From Flectonema sp. DT1601 (Eukaryota > Euglenozoa > Diplonemea > Diplonemida > Diplonemidae), in NCBI GenBank assembly GCA_964019425.1, contig OZ025792.1, positions 186,001 to 250,000 of the forward strand: a stretch of DNA of 64,000 nucleotides. The letters are read 5' to 3'. Both the position numbers and the translations under genes were made by a program. The notes beneath the pieces were generated by a model, which was not told where the DNA came from, did not search any database, and worked only from the letters and a program-made list of their open reading frames with translations. Below, piece by piece: positions 23,901-34,467 of this stretch (position 1 is the first letter of the stretch; each line of letters opens with the position of its first letter).

Positions 23901-26900
23901 TGAACAGCGGAGTTGATTTTCTAATTATTCTCGCACAAAATAACTCCCACTTAGTTCACCATTTAGGAACTAGTGAGGTGCAGTTGCGCTGACCAGGAAG
24001 GCAGAAAGCCGGTTGGCTAAAACCTGTCTGTCAGCTAACCAAAACAGAATTCTCGCACAAAATAACTCCCACTCAGTACACAAATTGAGAACTGATGGGG
24101 TGCAGTTGCGCTGACACATCGCTCTGTAGTAAGTCGGTTAGCGTCCACATCCGCGTCGTAAATAATTCATTTCCAGAACTCATTCAGTCCTCAATGATGA
24201 GAAGACCTCAAAAATATCATCCAAAACAAAAAAAACAGAATTCTTGCACAAAATAACTCCCACTCAGTACACAAGTTGAGAACTGGAGGGGTGCAGTTGC
24301 GCTGACCAGGAAGGCAGAAAGCCGGTTGGCTAAAACCTGTCAGGGACAAATATCCAAAACTAAATCAAAACAGAATTCTCGCACAGAATAACTCCCACTC
24401 AGTTCACTATTTAGGAACTAGTGAGGTGCAGTTGCGCTGCAAAACAGAATAGCAAAGCAACCCTTTCCTTGAGGAAATGACGATTTCATGGGCGACTTTA
24501 TGAACCAACAGTAAAACAATATTAATACGAAAGAACAATTAGATGAACACCACCAGTAGTGGTTGTTGAGATAATTGATCTTCACATCCATAAGAGGGTT
24601 TGATATTAATAACAAAAAGGATAAAAAACTTCGATTCTCGCACAAAATAACTCCCACTCAGTACACAAATTGAGAACTGGTGGGGTGCAGTTGCGCTGAC
24701 ACATCGCTCTGTAGTAAGTCGGTTAGCGTCCACATCCGCGCCGTAAATAATTCATTTCCAGAACTCATTCAGTCCTCAATGATGAGAAGACCTCAAAAAT
24801 ATCATCCAAAACAAAAAAAACAAAATTCTTGCACAAAATAACTCCCACTCAGTACACAAGTTGAGAACTAGTGAGGTGCAGTTGCGCTGCGAACGCCTCC
24901 GCCTATCAGGAAGTAATTTTTTTAATAATATCTGTGTACTGCCGAAACAAAAAATATTTTTCTTAACATACCAGTGACCTCAGATGATGACAGCCGTTCT
25001 TGTGCGAGTATAAGTCTTCCATCAAGTGATGAATACGTGTACAGTTTACTACCAGATGCTAATACGATTATTTGCTTTTTGTGCCCCAATAGGATATGTG
25101 AGATTGGTTGTTTCATTTTGTGGATGTGGATATTTGACTTCGCTTTATACCAAGAAATGACTTTACCTATCGATATGAGAACCCCGTCATTTGAGTCTAA
25201 GCAGTAACAGGCAACAGGTCCAGGGAGGTATTTTGAAAGAGGACCACCAAGAGTTTGAATTGGACTATACGAACGAACATCCCACGTGATGACTCTTCCA
25301 GTGACATCCATACTTAGACACGTTGGTGTATTTGGGAAATTACAAACACCTAAAACCTGTTTATCATGACCAGCCAGTGTTGCTAATGATCCACTAGCAG
25401 TAAACGGATTCCATACAAGAACCTCCTTACCATGTCCACTACTTAGTAAGACTCGATATTCTTCAACATAACAAAGAGAGAGTACACCCTTCGTGTGACC
25501 AATCTTTTTATAACGATGTTCTCCAGTAGACAAGTCCCACACTCTAACAGTCTTATCGAGTGATGCGGAAACTATTAATCGAAGGTCACTAATTACTAAC
25601 AATTCGGTTATCCAATCTTCATGACCCAAAGCAAAGCGTACACAAGGTGTTGGATACTTTCTTGGATCAGACCAACCCGCTGTTAGTAAATCTTCTCGAC
25701 GACGTGTTCGTTGTGATGTTCGAGCGTCCTTTTGTGGAGGTAACTTCTCATCATCACTTCCTGTGAGAGTCAGTCGAGTTTTGTATCTGCCAGTTGCACT
25801 CCCTGGAGTGCTGCATTCATCTTGTTTTTGATCAACTGTGATGACATCATCTTGATTTGTGTTGTCTGGCGAGTTATTAATTTCACAATCAGATTGACTC
25901 TCTCCTATCTGAGGGTCAGCTACTGCTGTTGAAGTGACATCATCAGAGTTCTCTAATACAGTCAGAGAGTCTTGTACTGGAGTATGATCATCTGTGATTA
26001 TTATCTTCTCTTCTATTGATATTTCTGGTGCAATACTACTGATGGTTTCATGTTCGCTGGTTGTCTCACTGATGTTAGCCTGCTGTTTAACTGCTGTATT
26101 TCTGTTTGTTTTACCAACTTTCTTAATTACTTGTTCTTCTTCTCCAACGACATGTCTATCGTCTTGAAGATGACGCTCTGTGGGTGTCCATGTCATCAAG
26201 TTATCAATATTGTAGCCTTTAATGTTTCTTTCTAATCCAGCAACGTATAAGAATGCACCGTTGTCTAATCTAACAGAAGTTAAACAGAATATTGGTTGAG
26301 GGAATGGTATTCTCTTTAAAATCGAACGTTGTTTTTCATCCCAAATTATAATAGTGCTATCACTACTAGTGGTTGCGAGTCTAGCTATTGCTGTTAGATA
26401 AGCTGCGTGCATTACGGAAGATTTATGTCCGTGGAGCTCTGCATACAGAACACCTGTAGTTGTATGAATATAAACAACTTTACTTTGGGTACATAGGACT
26501 AGTTTTCTCCAAGGCTCAACATATATTATTTTATCGACGTCTCGTCCTTCCCAGTCTCTTGCTTGGGGTTTTTCTTGAAATTGTTTTATTGTTTGTTTGA
26601 TTGCTGCGGATTCTACAATAAAGGTTGAGACATCCATCCAGTCAATGAGACTGTCAGAATCACAATCGAGTTGGGTAAATAGGTTTGTGAGTCTTCTGTT
26701 AGTAAAGTCTTTTGAGACAACTCCTACTTGCTTATCAATAAGAGTCTTTTCAGCTGATTCAATGCCATCGTTGTAGTGATTTCCTTCCTTTACACGATCT
26801 CTTCCCCATTCAGTAAACGTAAATTGAATTGCTTCTCGAAACCCTTCCAAGTCCAACCGCTTCTCTCCAACTTCTAAAAAACGATTCTTAAGTACTCGAA

Positions 26901-27060
26901 TGTATTTCTCTCCTAGAACTCGTACTAGTTTATTCATCACAAATACTGATTCTGTATGATGACCCATTTTCTCCTGAGTACCTGAACGAATAATGTGAAA
27001 GTTTGACGTACCAATACTCACTGTTAGATTACCAACCATCATGAAATTATTGCTGACCAT
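20941..27060 (-). CDS. EF-hand / WD40 / protein kinase / zinc-ribbon fusion protein
   Basis: Two exons, 24972-27060 and 20941-23711, joined in phase 1 across a 1260-nt intron (GTATGTTAAG ... AAAAAACAG); about 1619 aa. The junction reads SSSEVT-GLCWCDNDCARV and restores a WD-like blade. Domains in order: an EF-hand loop DCDSDSLIDWMD (residues 132-143); WD40 repeats to about 690 (for example TTSSDSTIIIWDE, SASLDKTVRVWDL) and more propeller in exon 2; a protein kinase at about 965-1190; and Cys-rich ribbons at the C-terminus (CPKGHP, CFTCGERVKCC, YCTQCSYKLCPQC). Kinase residues are present: VALK lysine, HCDIKPKNV (HRD variant), IIDLDTS (DFG variant) and CPPEMA (APE variant). Ca2+-responsive signalling is an inference. 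The intron is filled with 65-nt repeats. Confidence 0.85.
23712..24971 (-). repeat. Intron containing seven 65-nt repeats with shared spacer modules (cluster 1)
   Basis: Intron of the kinase gene. Exactly 65-nt units on the plus strand start at 23812, 23927, 24049, 24240, 24375, 24634 and 24825. Each begins ATTCTCGCACA (or ATTCTTG) and ends GTGCAGTTGCGCTG. Spacers of 50-194 nt fall into a few types; one 126-nt spacer occurs twice here (24114-24239 and 24699-24824) and again in cluster 2. Each unit is an imperfect inverted repeat: GCACAA near the start can pair with TTGCGC near the end, and CCCAC(T)CAGT with ACTGGTGGG. Normal introns in this window are 53-109 nt, so almost all of this one is added material. 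Confidence 0.85.
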
Positions 27061-27236
27061 AAACTGGTCAAACGTTCGGTTATTATGAACTCAGAAAAAT
27101 GTCAATCTGACTACCTGAGAGTGTAGAATTCAACTATACAATACCTATACAGGTTGAGATCATTGAGTATGCGATGATTAGACTTGTCGTAATGCCTGTA
27201 TTGTTTAAACATAATTACTGTGAACAGAGTCAAGAA

Positions 27237-28234
27237 CTAATAATTATACATACAGTGATGACGTAGTTCAGATATTTCGTCTATTCGCATGAGCTCGAGA
27301 GCGATGTAAAGAAACAATTTTGGTAACGGCTGTCGTATTGTTGGTTTCATTCAATTAATATTAAATAAATAACAATTAACAAAAATCATACCATATTCGG
27401 AGAGATGTTACCACTGTCATCAAGGACGAGACTAGGAAGGTTTGTCCAGTCCCAATTGTAGACGAGATTAGACACCAGAAGGGCGATTATACAGCCAGGT
27501 GCAAGAGCCATCTGTTGGGCTTTTTTATCAAAGTGCATTGTGACAGCGGCAGCGACAAGGCCAAATATCATATAAGTAGCCCAAACAGTTGTATCTGAAA
27601 AATCTGTTTCATAACCAGCGTGCATGATTGCAGCGAGGCCCCCGAATGTAGCCTGTGAATCAGGCATGCAGAATAGCGATAGTGGAATGCTCCATACTCT
27701 CCTCCACCAAATCCTGTTCATCATAAAATGTTCTTTGGTGAGACTCTTTCCAACAAACGCGCTGAAAAATTGAACGACAAAAACTAACAAAGTCAGATAG
27801 CTGTGTGCTGTCAACATCGATGACTTTATTGGTAAACAAGATCCCCAGATTCCAATTATCGTCCATTGATCTTCGTATTGTTTTTTAACAGTCGCAACGC
27901 TAATAAAATATAAATCCTCATACGACCGTACAACACCATGTCTCCAACTTATCGGTGAGAAGAAAATATGATATAAAGGTATGAGTGGTTGTGTTGCATC
28001 TCTCTCTACACATTCTACTACCTGCTTCTCACTTGGGACACCAACAAGACATGAAATAGTTAATATACAGCACAACAGTAAACACATCCACTTATAACCA
28101 ACTCCTTCAGTACTTTTTTGTAGTTTAATTTGAAGCATCTCTCTCTCAATTGTCAGTTTTTGGGTCATTTCAAACAACTGCGCAGCGGATATTGGAGGCT
28201 GTGCATTTTTGCTTGGCTTTGCTTTTGGGGGCAT
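27237..28234 (-). CDS. Multi-pass membrane protein, function unknown
   Basis: Two exons, 27392-28234 and 27237-27329, joined in phase 0 across a 62-nt intron (GTATGATTT ... ACGACAG); about 311 aa. Five or six hydrophobic segments are visible, including WMCLLLCCILTISCLVGV, SYLTLLVFVVQFFSAFVG, TTVWATYMIFGLVAAAV and ALAPGCIIALLVSNLVY. Residues 14-40 form a short amphipathic or coiled region. Not assigned to a family. The start is ambiguous: the ATG at 28234 (MPPKAKPSKNAQ) or an in-frame ATG at 28303. The first ~12 codons and all upstream sequence from 28198 are shared with every unit of the adjacent tandem array, so this gene's 5' end is embedded in the array edge. Confidence 0.7.
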
Positions 28235-28828
28235 TACCCCCAACAGCTTGCCTTTACCTGGTTTGGGGGGGCGATTAATACGAGTAGAGTTAGAAGCAGG
28301 CATTTGTGAAACTGCAGAAAAGTTTACTCAAGGAAAGGAAGGAGAGAGAAAAGAATCTGGCGTTTGAGATACTGGGATCTCGAGACGGAAAAAGGCTAAG
28401 CCGAAATCAGCTTTTGTGACATTAAGCCTTTTATGACACCGCTTTGCCAAAACTCAAAATAATATATGATAAGGCTGAGGATTTTCATCACCCAAGAGTA
28501 AAGACACCATCTCGTGGCATTAATTCGTTATCGGAAACTTTTAATGCCAACAAGAGAGCAGCAATCCTTTTCTGGTGACAGCCTTTTTCATATATTTTAA
28601 CTTCTAAACGATAAGATCGGTAGTGTGTGAACGAGCTCACCTAAGGTGTACACGTCAAAAATAAAAAACAAAAATAACGTACGGATATTTGACAATTTCA
28701 CACTGAGAGACCACGAAAATAAGATTTTAATAGCATGCCATTGTTAGCTTTTGTTCTTTCATTCACGATGGCTATTTTGTACCTGTATAGTTCGGTAAGA
28801 AAAAGGCAAAGTGAAAAGAAGTGTTGCT

Positions 28829-29548
28829 TTAGTTGCTATCAAAGTAATCAGCCGGATTGCCAACTATTACTGAAGCAGCGTATGAACCAATTCCGCAAAG
28901 GTTAGATCCGTATTGGATGCGAATGTAACCAGATTCTCCCCATGACTTGCCCCAGCTGTTTTTAACAATCCAGTATGCCGATGTACTAGAACGACCGAGT
29001 CCAACAACAAGAGCAGAATGATCAACTTGAGAAGAAGGACAGCTTTCAAGAATTCCACCTTCATAAGTCTCCCATGAAGTGGCATCAAAGTCTGCGAATA
29101 CCGGACCATTTTTAAATAAGAAGGCAGCAAGTTGTTCTTCTCCAGGAATCGATGTGAAGTTTGAAACCTTTGCAGTAATCTTATTCTCGTGGAACTCACA
29201 TTTTCCTGTTGCTGTTGGATATTCAGCTTCCGATTCTAATCCCCCAACACTCGCAATGTATTCAATCTTATCAGAGATCTTTGACGTGCAGTCAGCTATT
29301 TGAGCAAACGACATCATCACAACTCCAGCTTTCTTGTTTCCCTTCAAATACCATTGCGAAGCAGTCTGATCTGCAGCAGTAAAATCATCTGCCTCTCCCA
29401 AAGCACCTTCATTCTGAACAGGTGTCGTTGAAGACCTCCAATCTTTTCCCGTTGAAACGGCGTGCTTGACTTCTCCTGATCTAAACTTTTTAAAAGGATA
29501 CCCGGCACTCAGCGCCATTCCAACCATTCCAACGCATACCAATGACAT
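28829..29548 (-). CDS. Papain-fold pseudopeptidase, array copy 1
   Basis: 239 aa, no intron. Residues 1-15 (MSLVCVGMVGMALSA) look like a signal peptide. The papain mature domain follows almost directly, with no I29 prodomain, although typical cathepsins carry ~100 residues there. DWRSSTTPVQNEGALGEADDF (residues 36-56) aligns with papain's ...PVKNQGxCGSCWAF. Oxyanion Gln becomes Glu47, Cys22 becomes Leu50, the catalytic Cys becomes Ala53 and Trp26 becomes Asp54. His177 (VDHSALVVG) and Asn197 (VKNSWG) are kept. Cys63 and the GCxGG motif are also lost, removing the 22-63 disulphide, while Cys pairs equivalent to 56-95 (87/117) and 153-200 (170/218) remain. So this is a secreted or vesicular fold without protease chemistry, perhaps a binding protein or decoy. 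This copy has Val77, Asn216 and a unique Ser238. It is the copy next to the membrane-protein gene. Confidence 0.9.
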   Translation of the reverse strand: MSLVCVGMVGMALSAGYPFKKFRSGEVKHAVSTGKDWRSSTTPVQNEGALGEADDFTAADQTASQWYLKGNKKAGVVMMSFAQIADCTSKISDKIEYIASVGGLESEAEYPTATGKCEFHENKITAKVSNFTSIPGEEQLAAFLFKNGPVFADFDATSWETYEGGILESCPSSQVDHSALVVGLGRSSTSAYWIVKNSWGKSWGESGYIRIQYGSNLCGIGSYAASVIVGNPADYFDSN

Positions 29549-29565
29549 TGTAATAATAAATTAAG

Positions 29566-29577
29566 CTGTTTTGAAAT
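29566..29577 (-). promoter_or_regulatory. Putative trans-splice acceptor of pseudopeptidase copy 1
   Basis: CATTTCAAAACAG-type site on the minus strand, 17 nt before the ATG, repeated identically in all six units. No in-frame upstream exon is needed, because the signal peptide starts right after it. Confidence 0.35.
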
Positions 29578-29684
29578 GGTGTTCTTATAAACAAAAAACA
29601 ATTAATTCGATTAAGAATGAAACGAATAATCTGACCCCTTGGTCACCTCCTCGATAATGATTAAACTACAGCGTCTCTAGTTCC

Positions 29685-29842
29685 AATATGAGTTTATTAT
29701 AAAGAAGTGCACTAAATTAAAATATAAAAAAAGAAAAATTATAAAAACACATTGTTCAGTCGTCTTTCTTGAGCTTTTCCTTAGTGTTGGTGAGGAGTAG
29801 AATTCCTTCATTCGAGGATGCCATGGTGCAGTCGTTACTGTT
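29685..29842 (-). repeat. 158-nt junction linker found only between array copies
   Basis: Present between all adjacent copies and absent from both outer edges of the array. On the minus strand it contains a short frame MASSNEGILLLTNTKEKLKK followed by two Asp and a stop, then an AT-rich trailer-like stretch. Upstream it abuts the captured first codons of the membrane-protein gene, which in the array end after NAQQQ. It looks like the tail of some other gene joined during amplification. Not assigned. Confidence 0.6.
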
Positions 29843-30469
29843 GCTGTGCATTTTTGCTTGGCTTTGCTTTTGGGGGCATTACCCCCAACAGCTTGCCTTT
29901 ACCTGGTTTGGGGGGGGGCGATTAATACGAGTAGAGTTAGAAGCAGGCATTTGTGAAAAGTTTACTCAAGGAAAGGAAAGGAGAGAGAAAAGAATCTGGC
30001 GTTTGAGATACTGGGGTCTCGGAGACGGAAAAAGGCTAAGCCGAAATCAGCTTTTGTGACATTAAGCCTTTTATGACACCGCTTTGCCAAAACTCAAAAT
30101 AATATATGATAAGGCTGAGGATTTTCATCACCCAAGAGTAAAGACACCATCTCGTGGCATTAATTCGTTATCGGAAACTTTTAATGCCAACAAGAGAGCA
30201 GCAATCCTTTTCTGGTGACAGCCTTTTTCATATTTTTTAACTTCTAAACGATAAGATCGGTAGTGTGTGAACGAGCTCACCTAAGGTGTACACGTCAAAA
30301 ATAAAAAACAAAAATAACGTACGGATATTTGACAATTTCACACTGAGAGACCACGAAAATAAGATTTTAATAGCATGCCATTGTTAGCTTTTGTTCTTTC
30401 ATTCACGATGGCTATTTTGTACCTGTATAGTTCGGTAAGAAAAAGGCGAAAGTGAAAAGAAGTGTTGCT

Positions 30470-31189
30470 TTAGTTGTTATCAAAGTAATCAGCCGGATTG
30501 CCAACTATTACTGAAGCAGCGTATGAACCAATTCCGCAAAGGCTAGATCCGTATTGGATGCGAATGTAACCAGATTCTCCCCATGACTTGCCCCAGCTGT
30601 TTTTAACAATCCAGTATGCCGATGTACTAGAACGACCGAGTCCAACAACAAGAGCAGAATGATCAACTTGAGAAGAAGGACAGCTTTCAAGAATTCCACC
30701 TTCATAAGTCTCCCATGAAGTGGCATCAAAGTCTGCGAATACCGGACCATTTTTAAATAAGAAGGCAGCAAGTTGTTCTTCTCCAGGAATCGATGTGAAG
30801 TTTGAAACCTTTGCAGTAATCTTATTCTCGTGGAACTCACATTTTCCTGTTGCTGTTGGATATTCAGCTTCCGATTCTAATCCCCCAACACTCGCAATGT
30901 ATTCAATCTTATCAGAGATCTTTGACGTGCAGTCAGCTATTTGAGCAAACGACATCATCACAACTCCAGCTTTCTTGTTTCCCTTCAAATACCATTGCGA
31001 AGCAGTCTGATCTGCAGCAGTAAAATCATCTGCCTCTCCCAAAGCACCTTCATTCTGAACAGGTGTCGTTGAAGACCTCCAATCTTTTCCCGTTGAAACG
31101 GCGTGCTTGACTTCTCCTGATCTAAACTTTTTAAAAGGATACCCGGCACTCAGCGCCATTCCAACCATTCCAACGCATACCAATGACAT
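30470..31189 (-). CDS. Papain-fold pseudopeptidase, array copy 2
   Basis: 239 aa, same architecture as copy 1: signal peptide, no prodomain, Ala at the catalytic Cys position (residue 53), His177 and Asn197 kept. It differs at Ser216 (Asn in copies 1 and 3) and Asn238. It shares Val77 with copy 1 only. Its 3' flank has the GGCGAAAG variant seen in copies 4-6, so it combines markers of both ends of the array. The intact frame and absence of stops argue for selection or very recent origin. Confidence 0.9.
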   Translation of the reverse strand: MSLVCVGMVGMALSAGYPFKKFRSGEVKHAVSTGKDWRSSTTPVQNEGALGEADDFTAADQTASQWYLKGNKKAGVVMMSFAQIADCTSKISDKIEYIASVGGLESEAEYPTATGKCEFHENKITAKVSNFTSIPGEEQLAAFLFKNGPVFADFDATSWETYEGGILESCPSSQVDHSALVVGLGRSSTSAYWIVKNSWGKSWGESGYIRIQYGSSLCGIGSYAASVIVGNPADYFDNN

Positions 31190-32105
31190 TGTAATAATAA
31201 ATTAAGCTGTTTTGAAATGGTGTTCTTATAAACAAAAAACAATTAATTTGATTAAGAATGAAACGAATAATCTGACCCCTTGGTCACCTCCTCGATAATG
31301 ATTAAACTACAGCGTCTCTAGTTCCAATATGAGTTTATTATAAAAAAGTGCACTAAATTAAAATATAAAAAAAGAAAAAATATAAAAACACATTGTTCAG
31401 TCGTCTTTCTTGAGCTTTTCCTTAGTGTTGGTGAGGAGTAGAATTCCTTCATTCGAGGATGCCATGGTGCGGTCGTTACTGTTGCTGTGCATTTTTGCTT
31501 GGCTTTGCTTTTGGGGGCATTACCCCCAACAGCTTGCCTTTACCTGGTTTGGGGGGGCGATTAATACGAGTAGAGGCATTTGTGAAACTGCAGCAAAGTT
31601 TACTCAAGGAAAGGAAGGAGAGAGAAAAGAATCTGGCGTTTGAGATACTGGGATCTCGGAGACGGAAAAAGGCTAAGCCGAAATCAGCTTTTGTGACATT
31701 AAGCCTTTTATGACACCGCTTTGCCAAAACTCAAAATAATATATGATAAGGCTGAGGACTTTCATCACCCAAGAGTAAAGACACCATCTCGTGGCATTAA
31801 TTCGTTATCGGAAACTTTTAATGCCAACAAGAGAGCAGCAATCCTTTTCTGGTGACAGCCTTTTTCATATTTTTTAACTTCTAAACGATAAGATCGGTAG
31901 TGTGTGAACGAGCTCACCTAAGGTGTACACGTCAAAAATAAAAAACAAAAATAACGTACGGATATTTGACAATTTCACACTGAGAGACCACGAAAATAAG
32001 ATTTTAATAGCATGCCATTGTTAGCTTTTGTTCTTTCATTCACGATGGCTATTTTGTACCTGTATAGTTCGGTAAGAAAAAGGCAAAGTGAAAAGAAGTG
32101 TTGCT

Positions 32106-32825
32106 TTAGTTGTTATCAAAGTAATCAGCCGGATTGCCAACTATTACTGAAGCAGCGTATGAACCAATTCCGCAAAGGTTAGATCCGTATTGGATGCGAA
32201 TGTAACCAGATTCTCCCCATGACTTGCCCCAGCTGTTTTTAACAATCCAGTATGCCGATGTACTAGAACGACCGAGTCCAACAACAAGAGCAGAATGATC
32301 AACTTGAGAAGAAGGACAGCTTTCAAGAATTCCACCTTCATAAGTCTCCCATGAAGTGGCATCAAAGTCTGCGAACACCGGACCGTTTTTAAATAAGAAG
32401 GCAGCAAGTTGTTCTTCTCCAGGAATCGATGTGAAGTTTGAAACCTTTGCAGTAATCTTATTCTCGTGGAACTCACATTTTCCTGTTGCTGTTGGATATT
32501 CAGCTTCCGATTCTAATCCCCCAACACTCGCAATGTATTCAATCTTATCAGAGATCTTTGACGTGCAGTCAGCTATTTGAGCAAACGACATCATCGCAAC
32601 TCCAGCTTTCTTGTTTCCCTTCAAATACCATTGCGAAGCAGTCTGATCTGCAGCAGTAAAATCATCTGCCTCTCCCAAAGCACCTTCATTCTGAACAGGT
32701 GTCGTTGAAGACCTCCAATCTTTTCCCGTTGAAACGGCGTGCTTGACTTCTCCTGATCTAAACTTTTTAAAAGGATACCCGGCACTCAGCGCCATTCCAA
32801 CCATTCCAACGCATACCAATGACAT
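32106..32825 (-). CDS. Papain-fold pseudopeptidase, array copy 3
   Basis: 239 aa with the same lost catalytic Cys. It carries Ala77 like copies 4-6 but Asn216 and the GGCAAAG 3' flank like copy 1, so it is a mosaic. The preceding unit spacing (1636) is 5-6 nt shorter than the others, mostly from a shortened GGAAAGGAAAGG tract and loss of a 12-nt string near 31575. All four retained Cys of the fold are present. Confidence 0.9.
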   Translation of the reverse strand: MSLVCVGMVGMALSAGYPFKKFRSGEVKHAVSTGKDWRSSTTPVQNEGALGEADDFTAADQTASQWYLKGNKKAGVAMMSFAQIADCTSKISDKIEYIASVGGLESEAEYPTATGKCEFHENKITAKVSNFTSIPGEEQLAAFLFKNGPVFADFDATSWETYEGGILESCPSSQVDHSALVVGLGRSSTSAYWIVKNSWGKSWGESGYIRIQYGSNLCGIGSYAASVIVGNPADYFDNN

Positions 32826-33747
32826 TGTAATAATAAATTAAGCTGTTTTGAAATGGTGTTCTTATAAACAAAAAACAATTAATTTGATTAAGAATGAAAC
32901 GAATAATCTGACCCCTTGGTCACCTCCTCGATAATGATTAAACTACAGCGTCTCTAGTTCCAATATGAGTTTATTATAAAGAAGTGCACTAAATTAAAAT
33001 ATAAAAAAAGAAAAATTATAAAAACACATTGTTCAGTCGTCTTTCTTGAGCTTTTCCTTAGTGTTGGTGAGGAGTAGAATTCCTTCATTCGAGGATGCCA
33101 TGGTGCAGTCGTTACTGTTGCTGTGCATTTTTGCTTGGCTTTGCTTTTGGGGGCATTACCCCCAACAGCTTGCCTTTACCTGGTTTGGGGGGGCGATTAA
33201 TACGAGTAGAGGCATTTGTGAAACTGCAGCAAAGTTTACTCAAGGAAAGGAAAGGAAGGAGAGAGAAAAGAATCTGGCGTTTGAGATACTGGGATCTCGG
33301 AGACGGAAAAAGGCTAAGCCGAAATCAGCTTTTGTGACATTAAGCCTTTTATGACACCGCTTTGCCAAAACTCAAAATAATATATGATAAGGCTGAGGAT
33401 TTTCATCACCCAAGAGTAAAGACACCATCTCGTGGCATTAATTCGTTATCGGAAACTTTTAATGCCAACAAGAGAGCAGCAATCCTTTTCTGGTGACAGC
33501 CTTTTTCATATTTTTTAACTTCTAAACGATAAGATCGGTAGTGTGTGAACGAGCTCACCTAAGGTGTACACGTCAAAAATAAAAAACAAAAATAACGTAC
33601 GGATATTTGACAATTTCACACTGAGAGACCACGAAAATAAGATTTTAATAGCATGCCATTGTTAGCTTTTGTTCTTTCATTCACGATGGCTATTTTGTAC
33701 CTGTATAGTTCGGTAAGAAAAAGGCGAAAGTGAAAAGAAGTGTTGCT

Positions 33748-34467
33748 TTAGTTGTTATCAAAGTAATCAGCCGGATTGCCAACTATTACTGAAGCAGCGT
33801 ATGAACCAATTCCGCAAAGGCTAGATCCGTATTGGATGCGAATGTAACCAGATTCTCCCCATGACTTGCCCCAGCTGTTTTTAACAATCCAGTATGCCGA
33901 TGTACTAGAACGACCGAGTCCAACAACAAGAGCAGAATGATCAACTTGAGAAGAAGGACAGCTTTCAAGAATTCCACCTTCATAAGTCTCCCATGAAGTG
34001 GCATCAAAGTCTGCGAACACCGGACCGTTTTTAAATAAGAAGGCAGCAAGTTGTTCTTCTCCAGGAATCGATGTGAAGTTTGAAACCTTTGCAGTAATCT
34101 TATTCTCGTGGAACTCACATTTTCCTGTTGCTGTTGGATATTCAGCTTCCGATTCTAATCCCCCAACACTCGCAATGTATTCAATCTTATCAGAGATCTT
34201 TGACGTGCAGTCAGCTATTTGAGCAAACGACATCATCGCAACTCCAGCTTTCTTGTTTCCCTTCAAATACCATTGCGAAGCAGTCTGATCTGCAGCAGTA
34301 AAATCATCTGCCTCTCCCAAAGCACCTTCATTCTGAACAGGTGTCGTTGAAGACCTCCAATCTTTTCCCGTTGAAACGGCGTGCTTGACTTCTCCTGATC
34401 TAAACTTTTTAAAAGGATACCCGGCACTCAGCGCCATTCCAACCATTCCAACGCATACCAATGACAT
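33748..34467 (-). CDS. Papain-fold pseudopeptidase, array copy 4
   Basis: 239 aa: Ala77, Ser216, Asn238, identical in protein sequence to copies 5 and 6. The 1642-nt spacing to each next copy is exact, so copies 4-6 are the most homogenised part. The catalytic Cys is replaced by Ala as in all copies; His and Asn are kept. Confidence 0.9.
   Translation of the reverse strand: MSLVCVGMVGMALSAGYPFKKFRSGEVKHAVSTGKDWRSSTTPVQNEGALGEADDFTAADQTASQWYLKGNKKAGVAMMSFAQIADCTSKISDKIEYIASVGGLESEAEYPTATGKCEFHENKITAKVSNFTSIPGEEQLAAFLFKNGPVFADFDATSWETYEGGILESCPSSQVDHSALVVGLGRSSTSAYWIVKNSWGKSWGESGYIRIQYGSSLCGIGSYAASVIVGNPADYFDNN

Noticed and set aside
23820-24660. ORFs starting MGVILCEN at several places
   Set aside because: This start comes from the 65-nt repeat read on the minus strand; spliced genes do not use it.
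23812-24889. CRISPR-like appearance of constant-length repeats with spacers
   Set aside because: The host DNA is eukaryotic and the arrays lie in introns. Units are 65 nt, spacers range from 50 to about 200 nt and recur between arrays, and no cas gene is present.
30377-30457. Small plus-strand hydrophobic ORF (MPLLAFVLSFTMAILYLYSS with a basic tail) in each array unit
   Set aside because: It is on the opposite strand to every gene, and its end is frame-shifted in copies 1 and 3, so conservation is explained by the repeat itself.
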